A DNA stretch of 13,713 nt from the NCBI GenBank assembly GCA_046715235.1, contig JBKJZO010000048.1, positions 1 to 13,713 on the forward strand. Reading direction: 5' to 3'. Under the pieces are notes generated by a model. That model made no database searches. It was not told the origin of the DNA and worked only from the letters and a program-made list of their open reading frames with translations. This DNA comes from JBKJZO01 sp046715235. GTDB lineage: Bacteria > Actinomycetota > Actinomycetes > BP-191. Below, piece after piece: positions 1 through 6,668 of this stretch; position 1 is the stretch's first letter; each line of letters starts with the position of its first letter. A program made the translations under genes and the position numbers.

Positions 1-51
1 CCGTTCATCGCGGCCGGGATCCCCGCCGGTGGCCTCTTCACGGGTGCCGGG
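1..51 (+). pseudogene. Fragment of a second M28 aminopeptidase gene (cut by window edge)
   Basis: Read in frame 1, the first 17 codons give PFIAAGIPAGGLFTGAG. This closely matches residues 408-424 of the intact M28 peptidase encoded on the opposite strand at 74-1609 (PFIAVGIPAGGLFSGAE). The DNA of the two stretches is similar but not identical, with differences mostly at third positions, so this is a diverged paralogue rather than a fresh inverted copy. Similarity stops abruptly near position 51. The frame stays open to a TGA at 187-189, but that stretch runs antisense into the end of the intact gene and does not resemble an M28 C-terminus. The final M28 metal ligand (His about 40 residues further on) is therefore missing. 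I infer a 3'-truncated gene whose 5' part lies left of the window. Confidence 0.6.
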
Positions 52-73
52 CCGGAACTTCGATCAGGTTGGT

Positions 74-1609
74 CTACCGAACGGCTGCATGCCCGTCGTG
101 AGTGGGCAGGCTCGTACGCTCCGCGCCGGCAACGGCCGGTGCTCGGCTTCCGTCCGGGAACAATCCGGTCTTCGACAGGGCGAGCGTGAGGACCGCGTGC
201 GCGGCGGCGTCACCCATCTCGAAGAGTGCGGTGCTGTTGACATTGACGATGGTGTCGCACGCTTGGTGATAGCACACGTCGTAGGCCACTCCGGCAGTTC
301 CGCCGTAGATCGCGGCTTCCTCTGGCGTCTTGATGCCTTCAGCTCCGCTGAAGAGCCCACCGGCCGGGATTCCGACGGCGATGAACGGGCCGTAGTCGGA
401 GCGCCCGCTGAACTCGGTTGGCGCGCTGGCGAGGCCCTGGCTCGCGAAGTAGTCGGTGAAGATCTGTTCGATCGTGTCTGACCCTGGGGGACCGGCCACC
501 GGCGTATCCGACCCATCGCCGTCGTACACGAAGCGGACGTAGTTGGGTGAGCCGACCATGTCGAAGTTCAGGTTCGCGTAGAGCTTGCTGCGCTGGGCGT
601 CGGTGAGACTGGCGACGTAGTGCTCGGATCCGAGCAACCCCGACTCCTCAGCGCCCCAGAAGGCGAAACGCATCCGGCGTTGCAGCTTGTTGTTGTACTT
701 CAGCTCCGCCATCTCCTCCGCGATCTCCAGGATCGTCGAGCTGCCGCTGCCGTTGTCGTTGATACCAGGCCCTGCGACGACGGAGTCGAGGTGCGCTCCG
801 ACGACCACGACCTCGTCCTTCTTCCCCTTGGGCGAGTCGGCGATGACGTTGACCGTCTTGCGGTCGAGGTCGGCTTCGGTCGACGTGAACACGCGGGCCG
901 TCACCGGGCCGGCCTGTATTGCGTTGTACAGCGACACCGCGTCGGCGTAGCTCATACCAACAACAGGCACAGTCTTGGGTTCGCCGAGGGTGCCGACGAA
1001 CAGGTCAGTGCGCCCGGGGTTGCCCTCGTTGAAAATGATGACCGCGTCGTACCCCGCAGCTACCGCGTTGTCGACCTTGTCCTCGAAGAAGCAGAAGCCG
1101 CGTTGCACGAGTGCGATGGCCGGCCCCGCGGGTGCGGGCGGGAAGTCGCCAGGCTCGCATCCCGACGTGCTGCTTGGTTCAGGAGTGGCGGGAATGACGA
1201 CATCAGTCGTGGCAAGCACCTGTCCGGTGACTTCCCCCGAGCCCGAGTAGTCGAACGTGTCGGTCTCGTAGTCGGTGGGTGTCGGTGACACCTGCGAGAG
1301 TTCCGCCGGAGCCAGCACGCGGAAGAACGGGAACGTGAATTCCTGCTTGGTGACCTGGTAGCCGGCCGCCCGCAGCTTGCGTGCCACATAGTCCGCGGAG
1401 GCGTCGTAACCGGGCGTGCCCGAGGCACGAGTGCCGCCGTTGTTGTTGGCGATGACTTGGAACTGTCGCTCGTGCTGAAGGATGCCGTTGACCGTGACGG
1501 CTTTCCGCAGTTTCGTGCTGTCGATGTCGTCGATTGCCCAGGCCGGGGTCGGCGTCACTAGGGCGGTAGCCACCGCCAGGGTGACCGCACCCGCCATTGA
1601 TCTGCGCAT
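74..1609 (-). CDS. Secreted M28 family zinc aminopeptidase with PA domain
   Basis: This 511-residue protein is probably an exported aminopeptidase that removes N-terminal residues from peptides outside the cell. Residues 1-25 form a Sec signal peptide (two Arg, hydrophobic core, cleavage after AWA). A protease-associated (PA) domain spans roughly 130-245. The M28 catalytic domain follows, with the expected co-catalytic zinc site visible: His273 (GAHLDS), bridging Asp285 (NDNGSG), general base and ligand Glu321-Glu322 (WGAEESG), Asp350 (NFDMVG) and His448 (CYHQACD). This order matches Streptomyces griseus aminopeptidase-type and other actinobacterial PA-M28 enzymes. GTG 1612 and ATG 1609 are adjacent in frame. 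I chose ATG because AGGAGG lies 6 nt before it and only 3 nt before the GTG. The gene is intact and stands alone. Substrate preference cannot be read from the sequence. Confidence 0.93.
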   Translation of the reverse strand: MRRSMAGAVTLAVATALVTPTPAWAIDDIDSTKLRKAVTVNGILQHERQFQVIANNNGGTRASGTPGYDASADYVARKLRAAGYQVTKQEFTFPFFRVLAPAELSQVSPTPTDYETDTFDYSGSGEVTGQVLATTDVVIPATPEPSSTSGCEPGDFPPAPAGPAIALVQRGFCFFEDKVDNAVAAGYDAVIIFNEGNPGRTDLFVGTLGEPKTVPVVGMSYADAVSLYNAIQAGPVTARVFTSTEADLDRKTVNVIADSPKGKKDEVVVVGAHLDSVVAGPGINDNGSGSSTILEIAEEMAELKYNNKLQRRMRFAFWGAEESGLLGSEHYVASLTDAQRSKLYANLNFDMVGSPNYVRFVYDGDGSDTPVAGPPGSDTIEQIFTDYFASQGLASAPTEFSGRSDYGPFIAVGIPAGGLFSGAEGIKTPEEAAIYGGTAGVAYDVCYHQACDTIVNVNSTALFEMGDAAAHAVLTLALSKTGLFPDGSRAPAVAGAERTSLPTHDGHAAVR

Positions 1610-1615
1610 CACGTA

Positions 1616-1621
1616 CCTCCT
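1616..1621 (-). promoter_or_regulatory. Ribosome binding site of the M28 gene
   Basis: The minus strand reads AGGAGG here, a perfect anti-16S core match. It leaves 6 nt to the ATG at 1609 and 3 nt to the in-frame GTG at 1612, which favours the ATG. Confidence 0.8.
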
Positions 1622-1658
1622 GCCGCGCCCGGCGAGGATCTCCCACCGCGACGTTGCC

Positions 1659-1688
1659 CCAGGGGCACGCTCTTGGCGTGGTCCCTGG
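1659..1688. repeat. Imperfect inverted repeat upstream of the M28 gene
   Basis: Outer arms CCAGGG (1659-1664) and CCCTGG (1683-1688) enclose inner arms CACGC (1666-1670) and GCGTG (1676-1680) around a 5-nt loop. That gives an 11-bp stem with a small internal loop. It sits about 50-80 bp before the M28 start codon, in its leader or promoter region. No T-run follows on either strand, so a simple intrinsic terminator is unlikely. It could be an operator or a leader hairpin. The function is inferred from position only. Confidence 0.45.
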
Positions 1689-1704
1689 CGACACTCTCTG
1701 ACGA

Positions 1705-1734
1705 AACGTAGCGAAGTACGAAATATCCTGAAAC
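1705..1734 (-). promoter_or_regulatory. Weak candidate promoter for the M28 gene
   Basis: An A/T-richer patch (about 1700-1745) interrupts the high-GC background. On the minus strand it offers GTTTCA (1729-1734) and TACGTT (1705-1710) separated by 18 nt, a loose sigma70-like arrangement about 95 bp before the ATG. The same patch carries CGTA/TACG arms 6 nt apart (1707-1720), which could instead be a protein-binding site. Matches are poor, so confidence is low. Confidence 0.2.
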
Positions 1735-1763
1735 CTGACGATTTGGTGAGGTGGCCGGGACGT

Positions 1764-1913
1764 CTACTGGGGGCCAGGCAATGCCCAGAACTCCGTGTAC
1801 GCGCGGTGCAGCCAGTCGTTGACCCAGTCGAGGTCGGGCTGGCGGGCGAAGAATGTGTGCTGGACCCCGGGAACTTCGTGGCCCCCTGCGACGACTACCA
1901 CCGTGACGGCGCG
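1764..1913 (-). pseudogene. Orphan C-terminal fragment, possibly of an alpha/beta hydrolase
   Basis: Minus-strand translation between an in-frame TAA (1914-1916) and a TAG (1764-1766) gives 49 residues with a protein-like composition, including VVVVAGGHEVPGVQHTFF, PDLDWVNDWLHRAYTEFW and a short tail. No start codon or ribosome binding site precedes the coherent part. The segment reads as the end of a larger protein whose 5' portion is gone. A beta-strand run followed by G-x-H and an amphipathic Trp-rich last helix is the usual end of alpha/beta hydrolases, where the catalytic His lies in such a place. The family assignment is a guess from that pattern. The antisense reading of the same bases is less protein-like. 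The fragment abuts the beheaded PepSY gene on the other strand. Confidence 0.45.
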
Positions 1914-1962
1914 TTACCCGCGCTCCAGACACGGCAGGAGCCACAATGTCCCCGGCAGATGA

Positions 1963-2517
1963 CGCCTTGAGTTCACCTGTGATCCCGGCCCACCGGGTCC
2001 CGGGTACAGCATCTCGCTACCGGTTGACGCGCCTGACGACACCGGAGCGATGGTGTACGGCAGCTACCAGCTGTCCAACGTCTGGCCCATGCGACTCGAC
2101 GATGAGCAGACCGTCTACCTCGACCAGTTCACCGGCCAGACCCTGGCCCGCAGTGGTCCCGACTCGTACGGCACAGTGGCTGAGGTCACCGAGATCGGCG
2201 TGCTCACCCACATGGGGACCCAGTTCGGGCTGCTCAGCCGGATCTTGATGACCTTGGGCTGCCTGCTGCTCATCGCCAGCATCGTCACGTCACTGGGCAT
2301 GTGGCGGCACCGGCGGCCGGACGGGCGCGCCGGACTCCCCAAGCGCCCCGCCAATCCCCGCCTGCCCCGAGCACTCGCCGCCGCCGGGCTCATCGTCGCG
2401 GTTGTGTACCCGCTCTGGGGCGCCTCCGCCCTTCTCGTGGTCCTCATCGACCGCCTCGTCATCAGGCGCATTCGCCGGCTCCGCGCCGCGTTCGGGCTGC
2501 CCGCCACCACCGCCTGA
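1963..2517 (+). pseudogene. 5'-truncated PepSY-associated transmembrane protein
   Basis: The frame is open from just after a TGA at 1960-1962 to the TGA at 2515-2517. Recognisable family sequence begins near position 2000 (GYSISLPVDAPDD), well before the first ATG at 2050. It continues through WPMRLDDEQTVYLDQFTGQT, the PepSY-type segment, and THMGTQFGLLSRILMTLGC, the third-to-last membrane region. A hydrophobic helix, a WRHRRP basic loop and two further membrane helices follow. PepSY_TM proteins usually have about 400-500 residues with an N-terminal membrane helix and two PepSY repeats. Only the last 170-180 residues remain here. The start codon and N-terminal two-thirds are missing, so I call it a pseudogene. 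Translation from ATG 2050 (155 residues) is possible but would lack the normal fold. Confidence 0.72.
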
Positions 2518-2619
2518 GCCAGTCAAGGGCGCCGCGCTACGTCGAGAGCGAAACGGACCCGCTCGGCAACGTGACCTCGCACTGGTGCGGTTGCCGGAAT
2601 TGCGGCGGAAGATGAACGG

Positions 2620-3345
2620 GTGAGGTCGCCGTACGCCTATTGGACCGCTGTCGCCATCGGTGCCGTCATCTGCGCGACCCTGTGCGTCGCCTGCCGACGG
2701 TGGCCCGGGCGTTGGATGCGGTACGCCGGCCGCGCGATCTCTCTCGTGCTGGCCGCCAACGCGGTTGTCTTCCTGAGCAAGGAGGTAGCCGAAGGGTGGT
2801 CGTGGCAGCGGTCGCTGCCCCTGGCGCTGTGCGACGTGGCGCTGGTAGTTGCCGCGATCGCCTGCTGGCGGCCGGAGTGGCAACTGCCGGTAGAGCTCAC
2901 CTACTTCTGGGGACTCGCCGGCACACTGCAGGCGGTGGCGACTCCTGACCTGGCCGTGGACTTCCCCCGACGGGAGTTCTTCCAGTTCGTCGTCGGCCAC
3001 GTTGGCATCGTGATCGCGGCGCTGTTCCTCGTGGTTGGCCTGCGCCGGCGGCCCCGGCCCGACGCAGTGCGGCGCGTGTTCGCGATCACGATCTCCTACA
3101 CGGCGTTCGTCGGAGTGTTCGACTGGCTCACCGGCGCCAACTACATGTACCTGGCCGCGCCGCCGAGGCAGGCGTCGTTGCTTTCGGTGCTCGGCCCGTG
3201 GCCTTGGTACATCGTCAGTGCGACCGGTGTCGCCGTCGTACTGCTTCTGCTCCTGGATGCTCCGTTCCGCCGCGGCAGGGTCCGGCGCCCGCGTGGTCAG
3301 GACGAGGCTGCTGGCCCGGCGCGTCTTGGTTCCCTCACCGGATGA
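2620..3345 (+). CDS. YwaF/TIGR02206-type integral membrane protein
   Basis: This 241-residue polytopic membrane protein has about six to seven hydrophobic segments (near residues 4-22, 35-52, 67-85, 92-112, 126-148, 152-172 and 190-215) and an Arg-rich cytoplasmic tail. It belongs to the TIGR02206/YwaF family of unknown function. Family-typical motifs are LPLALCDVA, TYFWGLAGTLQA with TPDL, the membrane-embedded GHVGI, and GANYMYL followed by LLSVLGPWPWYI. The start is GTG 2620. It is the first start codon after the in-frame TGA at 2572-2574, with a GGAAG-like sequence shortly upstream. The stop overlaps the next gene's ATG by 4 bp (ATGA), so the two are probably translated together. The family has no established biochemical role, and the coupling to a polymerase gene does not by itself suggest one. 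Confidence 0.85.
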   Translation: MRSPYAYWTAVAIGAVICATLCVACRRWPGRWMRYAGRAISLVLAANAVVFLSKEVAEGWSWQRSLPLALCDVALVVAAIACWRPEWQLPVELTYFWGLAGTLQAVATPDLAVDFPRREFFQFVVGHVGIVIAALFLVVGLRRRPRPDAVRRVFAITISYTAFVGVFDWLTGANYMYLAAPPRQASLLSVLGPWPWYIVSATGVAVVLLLLLDAPFRRGRVRRPRGQDEAAGPARLGSLTG

Positions 3346-4391
3346 CCGAAGCACGCGAGTGCATCCTGCACCTCGACCTTGACCAGTTCCTGGCTGCGGT
3401 CGAGGTGCTGCGGCACCCCGAACTGCGCGGCAAGCCGGTGGTCGTCGGCGGCTCCGGCGATCCGACCCGAGCCCGCCAGGTCGTGTCCACCGCTTCGTAC
3501 GAAGCTCGCGTCTTCGGCGTCCGATCGGGTATGCCTCTGCGAGCCGCGGCCAAGCGCTGCCCGGACGCGGTCTTCCTGCCGCTGGACGCGCCGGTATACG
3601 AGGCGGCTTCGGCAGCGGTATGGGCGACGGTGCGCTCGTTCCCGGTCGTGGTCGAGGTCTGGGGCTGGGACGAGGCGTTCATCGCGGCCCGGACCGACGA
3701 TCCGGAGCGACTTGCCCACGAGATCAGGGGGCGAGTAATCGCGCAAACCGGGCTGTCCTGCTCGATCGGCATCGGTGACACCAGATTGCAGGCCAAGACC
3801 GCGACTGGTTTCGCGAAGCCCGCCGGGGTCGCGCGACTGACGACCGACGACTGGATGACGGTCATGGGCGAGCGGCAGGTTGAGGCCATCTGGGGCATCG
3901 GCGCCAGGACTGCGGCAAGGCTCGCGCAGGCCGGGATTGGCACGGTCGCCGAGTTGGCTGCTGCCATTCCCGCCGACTTGGCGATCAGGTTCGGCCCGAC
4001 GATCGGACCGCATCTGTGGCGCTTGGGTCTCGGCGGTGAGAGCTGGCCGGTGGTCGACGAGCCGAGAGTGCCGCGCGGGCGCAGCCACGAGATCACCTAC
4101 GAGCACGACCTGACCGATCCGATTGCCATCGACGCGGAAGTCGTGCGGATGGCGCACGAGCTGACCTGCGAGGTCGTGGCGGACGGCCGGCGCGTGGTGC
4201 GGGTTGCGGTGAAGGTGCGCACGTCGACGTTCTTCACCCGGACCAAGATCATGAAGCTGCCCGAGCCGACGACCGAGCCCGAAATCGTGGGACGTGGCGC
4301 GTCGGCGGTGCTCGGGAGGTTCGAACTCGACCGGCCGGTTCGCCTGCTCGGTGTGCGCGTCGAGCTGGACCTGCCGCCCGACCCGGGGTGA
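3342..4391 (+). CDS. dinB2: DinB2-type Y-family DNA polymerase (Pol IV-like, Leu steric gate)
   Basis: This 349-residue Y-family polymerase would copy past damaged template bases. The palm carries the metal-binding Asp12 (HLDLDQFL) and Asp110-Glu111 (GWDEAF). The fingers carry YEARVFGVRSGMPL. A helix-hairpin-helix motif (VEAIWGIGARTAARL) and a little-finger domain follow. The second aromatic of the usual Pol IV D-x-D-x-F-F motif, the steric gate that excludes ribonucleotides, is Leu17 here. The DLDQFLA and GWDEA signatures match mycobacterial DinB2, where Leu14 at this site allows ribonucleotide use. No C-terminal beta-clamp-binding peptide is visible, as reported for DinB2. I chose the start by its ATGA overlap with the upstream membrane-protein gene. 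An upstream in-frame GTG (3198) would add 48 residues antisensical to the family and inside that gene. A 71-bp gap separates it from paaZ. Confidence 0.9.
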   Translation: MTEARECILHLDLDQFLAAVEVLRHPELRGKPVVVGGSGDPTRARQVVSTASYEARVFGVRSGMPLRAAAKRCPDAVFLPLDAPVYEAASAAVWATVRSFPVVVEVWGWDEAFIAARTDDPERLAHEIRGRVIAQTGLSCSIGIGDTRLQAKTATGFAKPAGVARLTTDDWMTVMGERQVEAIWGIGARTAARLAQAGIGTVAELAAAIPADLAIRFGPTIGPHLWRLGLGGESWPVVDEPRVPRGRSHEITYEHDLTDPIAIDAEVVRMAHELTCEVVADGRRVVRVAVKVRTSTFFTRTKIMKLPEPTTEPEIVGRGASAVLGRFELDRPVRLLGVRVELDLPPDPG

Positions 4392-4403
4392 CGAATTGCC
4401 CGC

Positions 4404-4422
4404 CCGGCTTACGCTCAGCCGG
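4404..4422 (+). terminator. Hairpin after dinB2, possible terminator
   Basis: CCGGCT (4404-4409) and AGCCGG (4417-4422) form a 6-bp stem with a 7-nt loop, 12 bp after the dinB2 stop. No U-tract follows, as is common in high-GC actinobacteria. It could equally be an element in the paaZ leader. Confidence 0.35.
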
Positions 4423-4449
4423 AGCGGTAGGCCAGCAAGAGCACGCGTC

Positions 4450-4456
4450 GGAGGAG
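4450..4456 (+). promoter_or_regulatory. Ribosome binding site of paaZ
   Basis: GGAGGAG lies 6 nt before ATG 4463. The frame is open 25 codons further upstream, so this site fixes the start. Confidence 0.8.
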
Positions 4457-4462
4457 TCCAAC

Positions 4463-6511
4463 ATGGTGGCGATTCTCGAGAGCTACTTCGCGGGGGCGTG
4501 GCACACGCCAGCCGACGACGGCGAGACGCTCCTCGATGCGGCGACCGACGAGCCGGTCGCACGCGTGTCGAGGCAGGCGCCGCCCGCGGGCGCTGTCGAC
4601 TACGCCCGCTCGGTCGGATCGCCTGCCCTGCGGGACCTGACGTTCCACGAGCGCGCCGTGATGCTCAAGCAGCTGGCCCAACACCTGACGAGAATCCGCG
4701 ACAGCCTGAACGACCTGTCCGCCGCCACCGGCGCAACTGCGCGCGACTCCGTGTTCGACATCGACGGCGGCATCGGTGTGCTGTTCTCTTACAGCGGCAA
4801 GGGACGGCGTGAACTGCCCAACGATGTCCTGTACGTCGACGGGCCCGCCGAGCCCGCGGGCAAGCGCGGGACCTTCCTGGGACAGCACGTCTACACGCCT
4901 CTGCGCGGCGTCGCCGTACAGATCAACGCGTTCAACTTCCCGGTGTGGGGGGCGCTAGAGAAGTTCGCGCCGGCGTTCCTTGCCGGTATGCCGACGATCG
5001 TGAAACCCGCAAGCCAGACGGCCTACGTGACCGAGCGCCTGGTCAGGCTCGTAGTCGAATCCGGGCTGCTGCCCGATGGGTCGATCCAGCTGGTGTGTGG
5101 CGACGGCCGCGCGGTGCTTGACGAGCTCGACGGCCAGGACGTCGTCGCGTTCACCGGGTCCGCCACTACAGCCCTGAAACTGCGGGCGCATCCGCGCCTG
5201 CTCGCGACGGGCACACGGTTCAACTCCGAAACCGACTCGTTGAACTGCTCGATTCTCGGCGAAGACGCCGCGTCGGGCACGCCGGAGTTCGACCTGTACG
5301 TCGACCAGCTCGTCACCGAGATGACCGTCAAAGCGGGACAGAAGTGCACGGCGATTCGACGCGCGATCGTGCCGAGGTCCCTGGTGACTGAGGTGGTGGA
5401 GGCCGCGCGTGAACGGTTGTCTCAGGTACACGTTGGTGACCCGCGCGATCCATCAACCGACATGGGCCCGCTGGTCAGCATCGCTCAGCGCACGGAGGTG
5501 CTCGGCGCGCTCGACCTGCTGATGTCTGCCGGCTCTGTCGTCACGTCCGGGGGCAAGCAGGCGGTGATGGACTCCGCGCGTACGCCGACGCGCGGCGCCT
5601 TCCTCCCACCGGTGCTGCTGCAGTGCGACGACGCCGATCGACGAGAGCCGCACGAGGTCGAAGCCTTCGGCCCGGTCAGCACCGTCCTGGGCTACGAAGG
5701 CGCAGAGGAGGCGATTCGGCTGGCCGCGCGCGGAGAAGGCAGCCTCGTTGCGTCCGTTGTCACGCACGACAGCGCGTTCGCGCGCACACTCGTTCTGGGT
5801 GTCGGCGCGTGGCACGGCCGCATCCTGGTCCTCGATCGCGACTCGGCAAGTGAATCGACAGGCCACGGGGCGACGTTGCCCAATCTCGTCCACGGTGGTC
5901 CCGGCCGCGCCGGAGGCGGCCGCGAGCTCGGGGGCATCCGGTCGGTGCTTCAGCACATGCAGTGCACCGCCGTGCAGGGCTCGCCCGACATGCTGACCGC
6001 GGTCACCGGACGCTGGGTCGTCGGCGCCGCACGTACCGAGGGAGCAGTCCACCCGTTCCGCAAGCACCTGGAAGACCTGCGGGTGGGGGACACACTCGTG
6101 GCGGGTCCGCGAACCGTCACCCGCGACGACATCGACCACTTCGCCGAGTTCACGGGCGACACGTTCTACGCGCACACGGACGAGGAGGCGGCGGCAGCCA
6201 ACCCGTTCTTCGGCGGCATCGTCGCGCACGGCTATCTGATCCTGTCGCTCGCGGCCGGGATGTTCGTCGACCCGGCGCCCGGCCCGGTTCTCGCCAACTA
6301 CGGCCTCGACAACCTGCGGTTCGTCACCCCGACGAAACCAGGCGATGCCCTGACCGTGACGCTCACCGCGAAGCAGATCACGCCCCGACAGCCCGAGGAC
6401 TACGGGGAGGTCCGCTGGGACGCGGTCGTCACCAACCAGGACCGACTAGTCGTGGCCACGTACGACGTGCTGGTCCTTGTGGCGAAGAAGGGCACTGGCG
6501 TCGGCAGCTAA
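4463..6511 (+). CDS. paaZ: PaaZ: oxepin-CoA hydrolase / semialdehyde dehydrogenase
   Basis: This 682-residue fusion enzyme opens the oxepin-CoA ring of the phenylacetate pathway with its C-terminal hydratase domain. Its N-terminal dehydrogenase then oxidises the resulting aldehyde with NADP+. The aldehyde dehydrogenase part (about 1-515) shows INAFNFPVWGALEKF, the cofactor-site AFTGSATTA, Glu256 (FNSETDS) and nucleophile Cys295 (GQKCTAIRRA). Both catalytic residues have the same numbers as in E. coli PaaZ. The MaoC/R-hydratase part (about 540-680) carries Asp566 and His571 in FTGDTFYAHTD, then FGGIVAHGYLILSLAAG. Length and both active sites are complete. No other paa genes (ring epoxidase paaABCDE, paaG, paaH, paaJ, paaK) lie in the window, so it is a solitary copy here. 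It might serve a related aromatic-CoA route or complement a cluster elsewhere. The start is set by GGAGGAG. Confidence 0.95.
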   Translation: MVAILESYFAGAWHTPADDGETLLDAATDEPVARVSRQAPPAGAVDYARSVGSPALRDLTFHERAVMLKQLAQHLTRIRDSLNDLSAATGATARDSVFDIDGGIGVLFSYSGKGRRELPNDVLYVDGPAEPAGKRGTFLGQHVYTPLRGVAVQINAFNFPVWGALEKFAPAFLAGMPTIVKPASQTAYVTERLVRLVVESGLLPDGSIQLVCGDGRAVLDELDGQDVVAFTGSATTALKLRAHPRLLATGTRFNSETDSLNCSILGEDAASGTPEFDLYVDQLVTEMTVKAGQKCTAIRRAIVPRSLVTEVVEAARERLSQVHVGDPRDPSTDMGPLVSIAQRTEVLGALDLLMSAGSVVTSGGKQAVMDSARTPTRGAFLPPVLLQCDDADRREPHEVEAFGPVSTVLGYEGAEEAIRLAARGEGSLVASVVTHDSAFARTLVLGVGAWHGRILVLDRDSASESTGHGATLPNLVHGGPGRAGGGRELGGIRSVLQHMQCTAVQGSPDMLTAVTGRWVVGAARTEGAVHPFRKHLEDLRVGDTLVAGPRTVTRDDIDHFAEFTGDTFYAHTDEEAAAANPFFGGIVAHGYLILSLAAGMFVDPAPGPVLANYGLDNLRFVTPTKPGDALTVTLTAKQITPRQPEDYGEVRWDAVVTNQDRLVVATYDVLVLVAKKGTGVGS

Positions 6512-6593
6512 ACGCAACAGGCTGGGCCGAACGGAGCAGCGCCTGTCAGCCGCTCGACGTACCGCTCGGCGCAGATCGGGCGCTGACTGCGAC

Positions 6594-6612
6594 GGCACCA
6601 CCAAACGGTGCC
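6594..6612 (+). terminator. Hairpin in the 157-bp gap after paaZ
   Basis: GGCACC (6594-6599) and GGTGCC (6607-6612) form a 6-bp stem with a 7-nt loop, about 80 bp past the paaZ stop and without a U-tract. It may end paaZ transcription. The rest of the gap (6512-6668) has no clear promoter. It does contain a Cys-rich reading frame ending at 6665, listed among the findings. Confidence 0.3.
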
Positions 6613-6668
6613 CCTGCGCCTACTGCGAATGGATTGAATTCCCGATCCCGCAGGCCGATGTCTAACGG

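Noticed and set aside
3198..3341. Upstream GTG start for dinB2
   Set aside because: It would add 48 residues with no match to Y-family N-termini, read inside the upstream gene. The ATGA overlap at 3342 is the natural start.
2290..3354. Long minus-strand open frame opposite the YwaF-like gene
   Set aside because: Composition is Arg/Gly/Pro-rich and low-complexity with no family motif. It mirrors the codon bias of the real plus-strand gene.
3297..4562. Minus-strand frame of about 420 codons opposite dinB2
   Set aside because: It runs across dinB2 and into paaZ, has shadow-type composition, and dinB2 is certain on the other strand.
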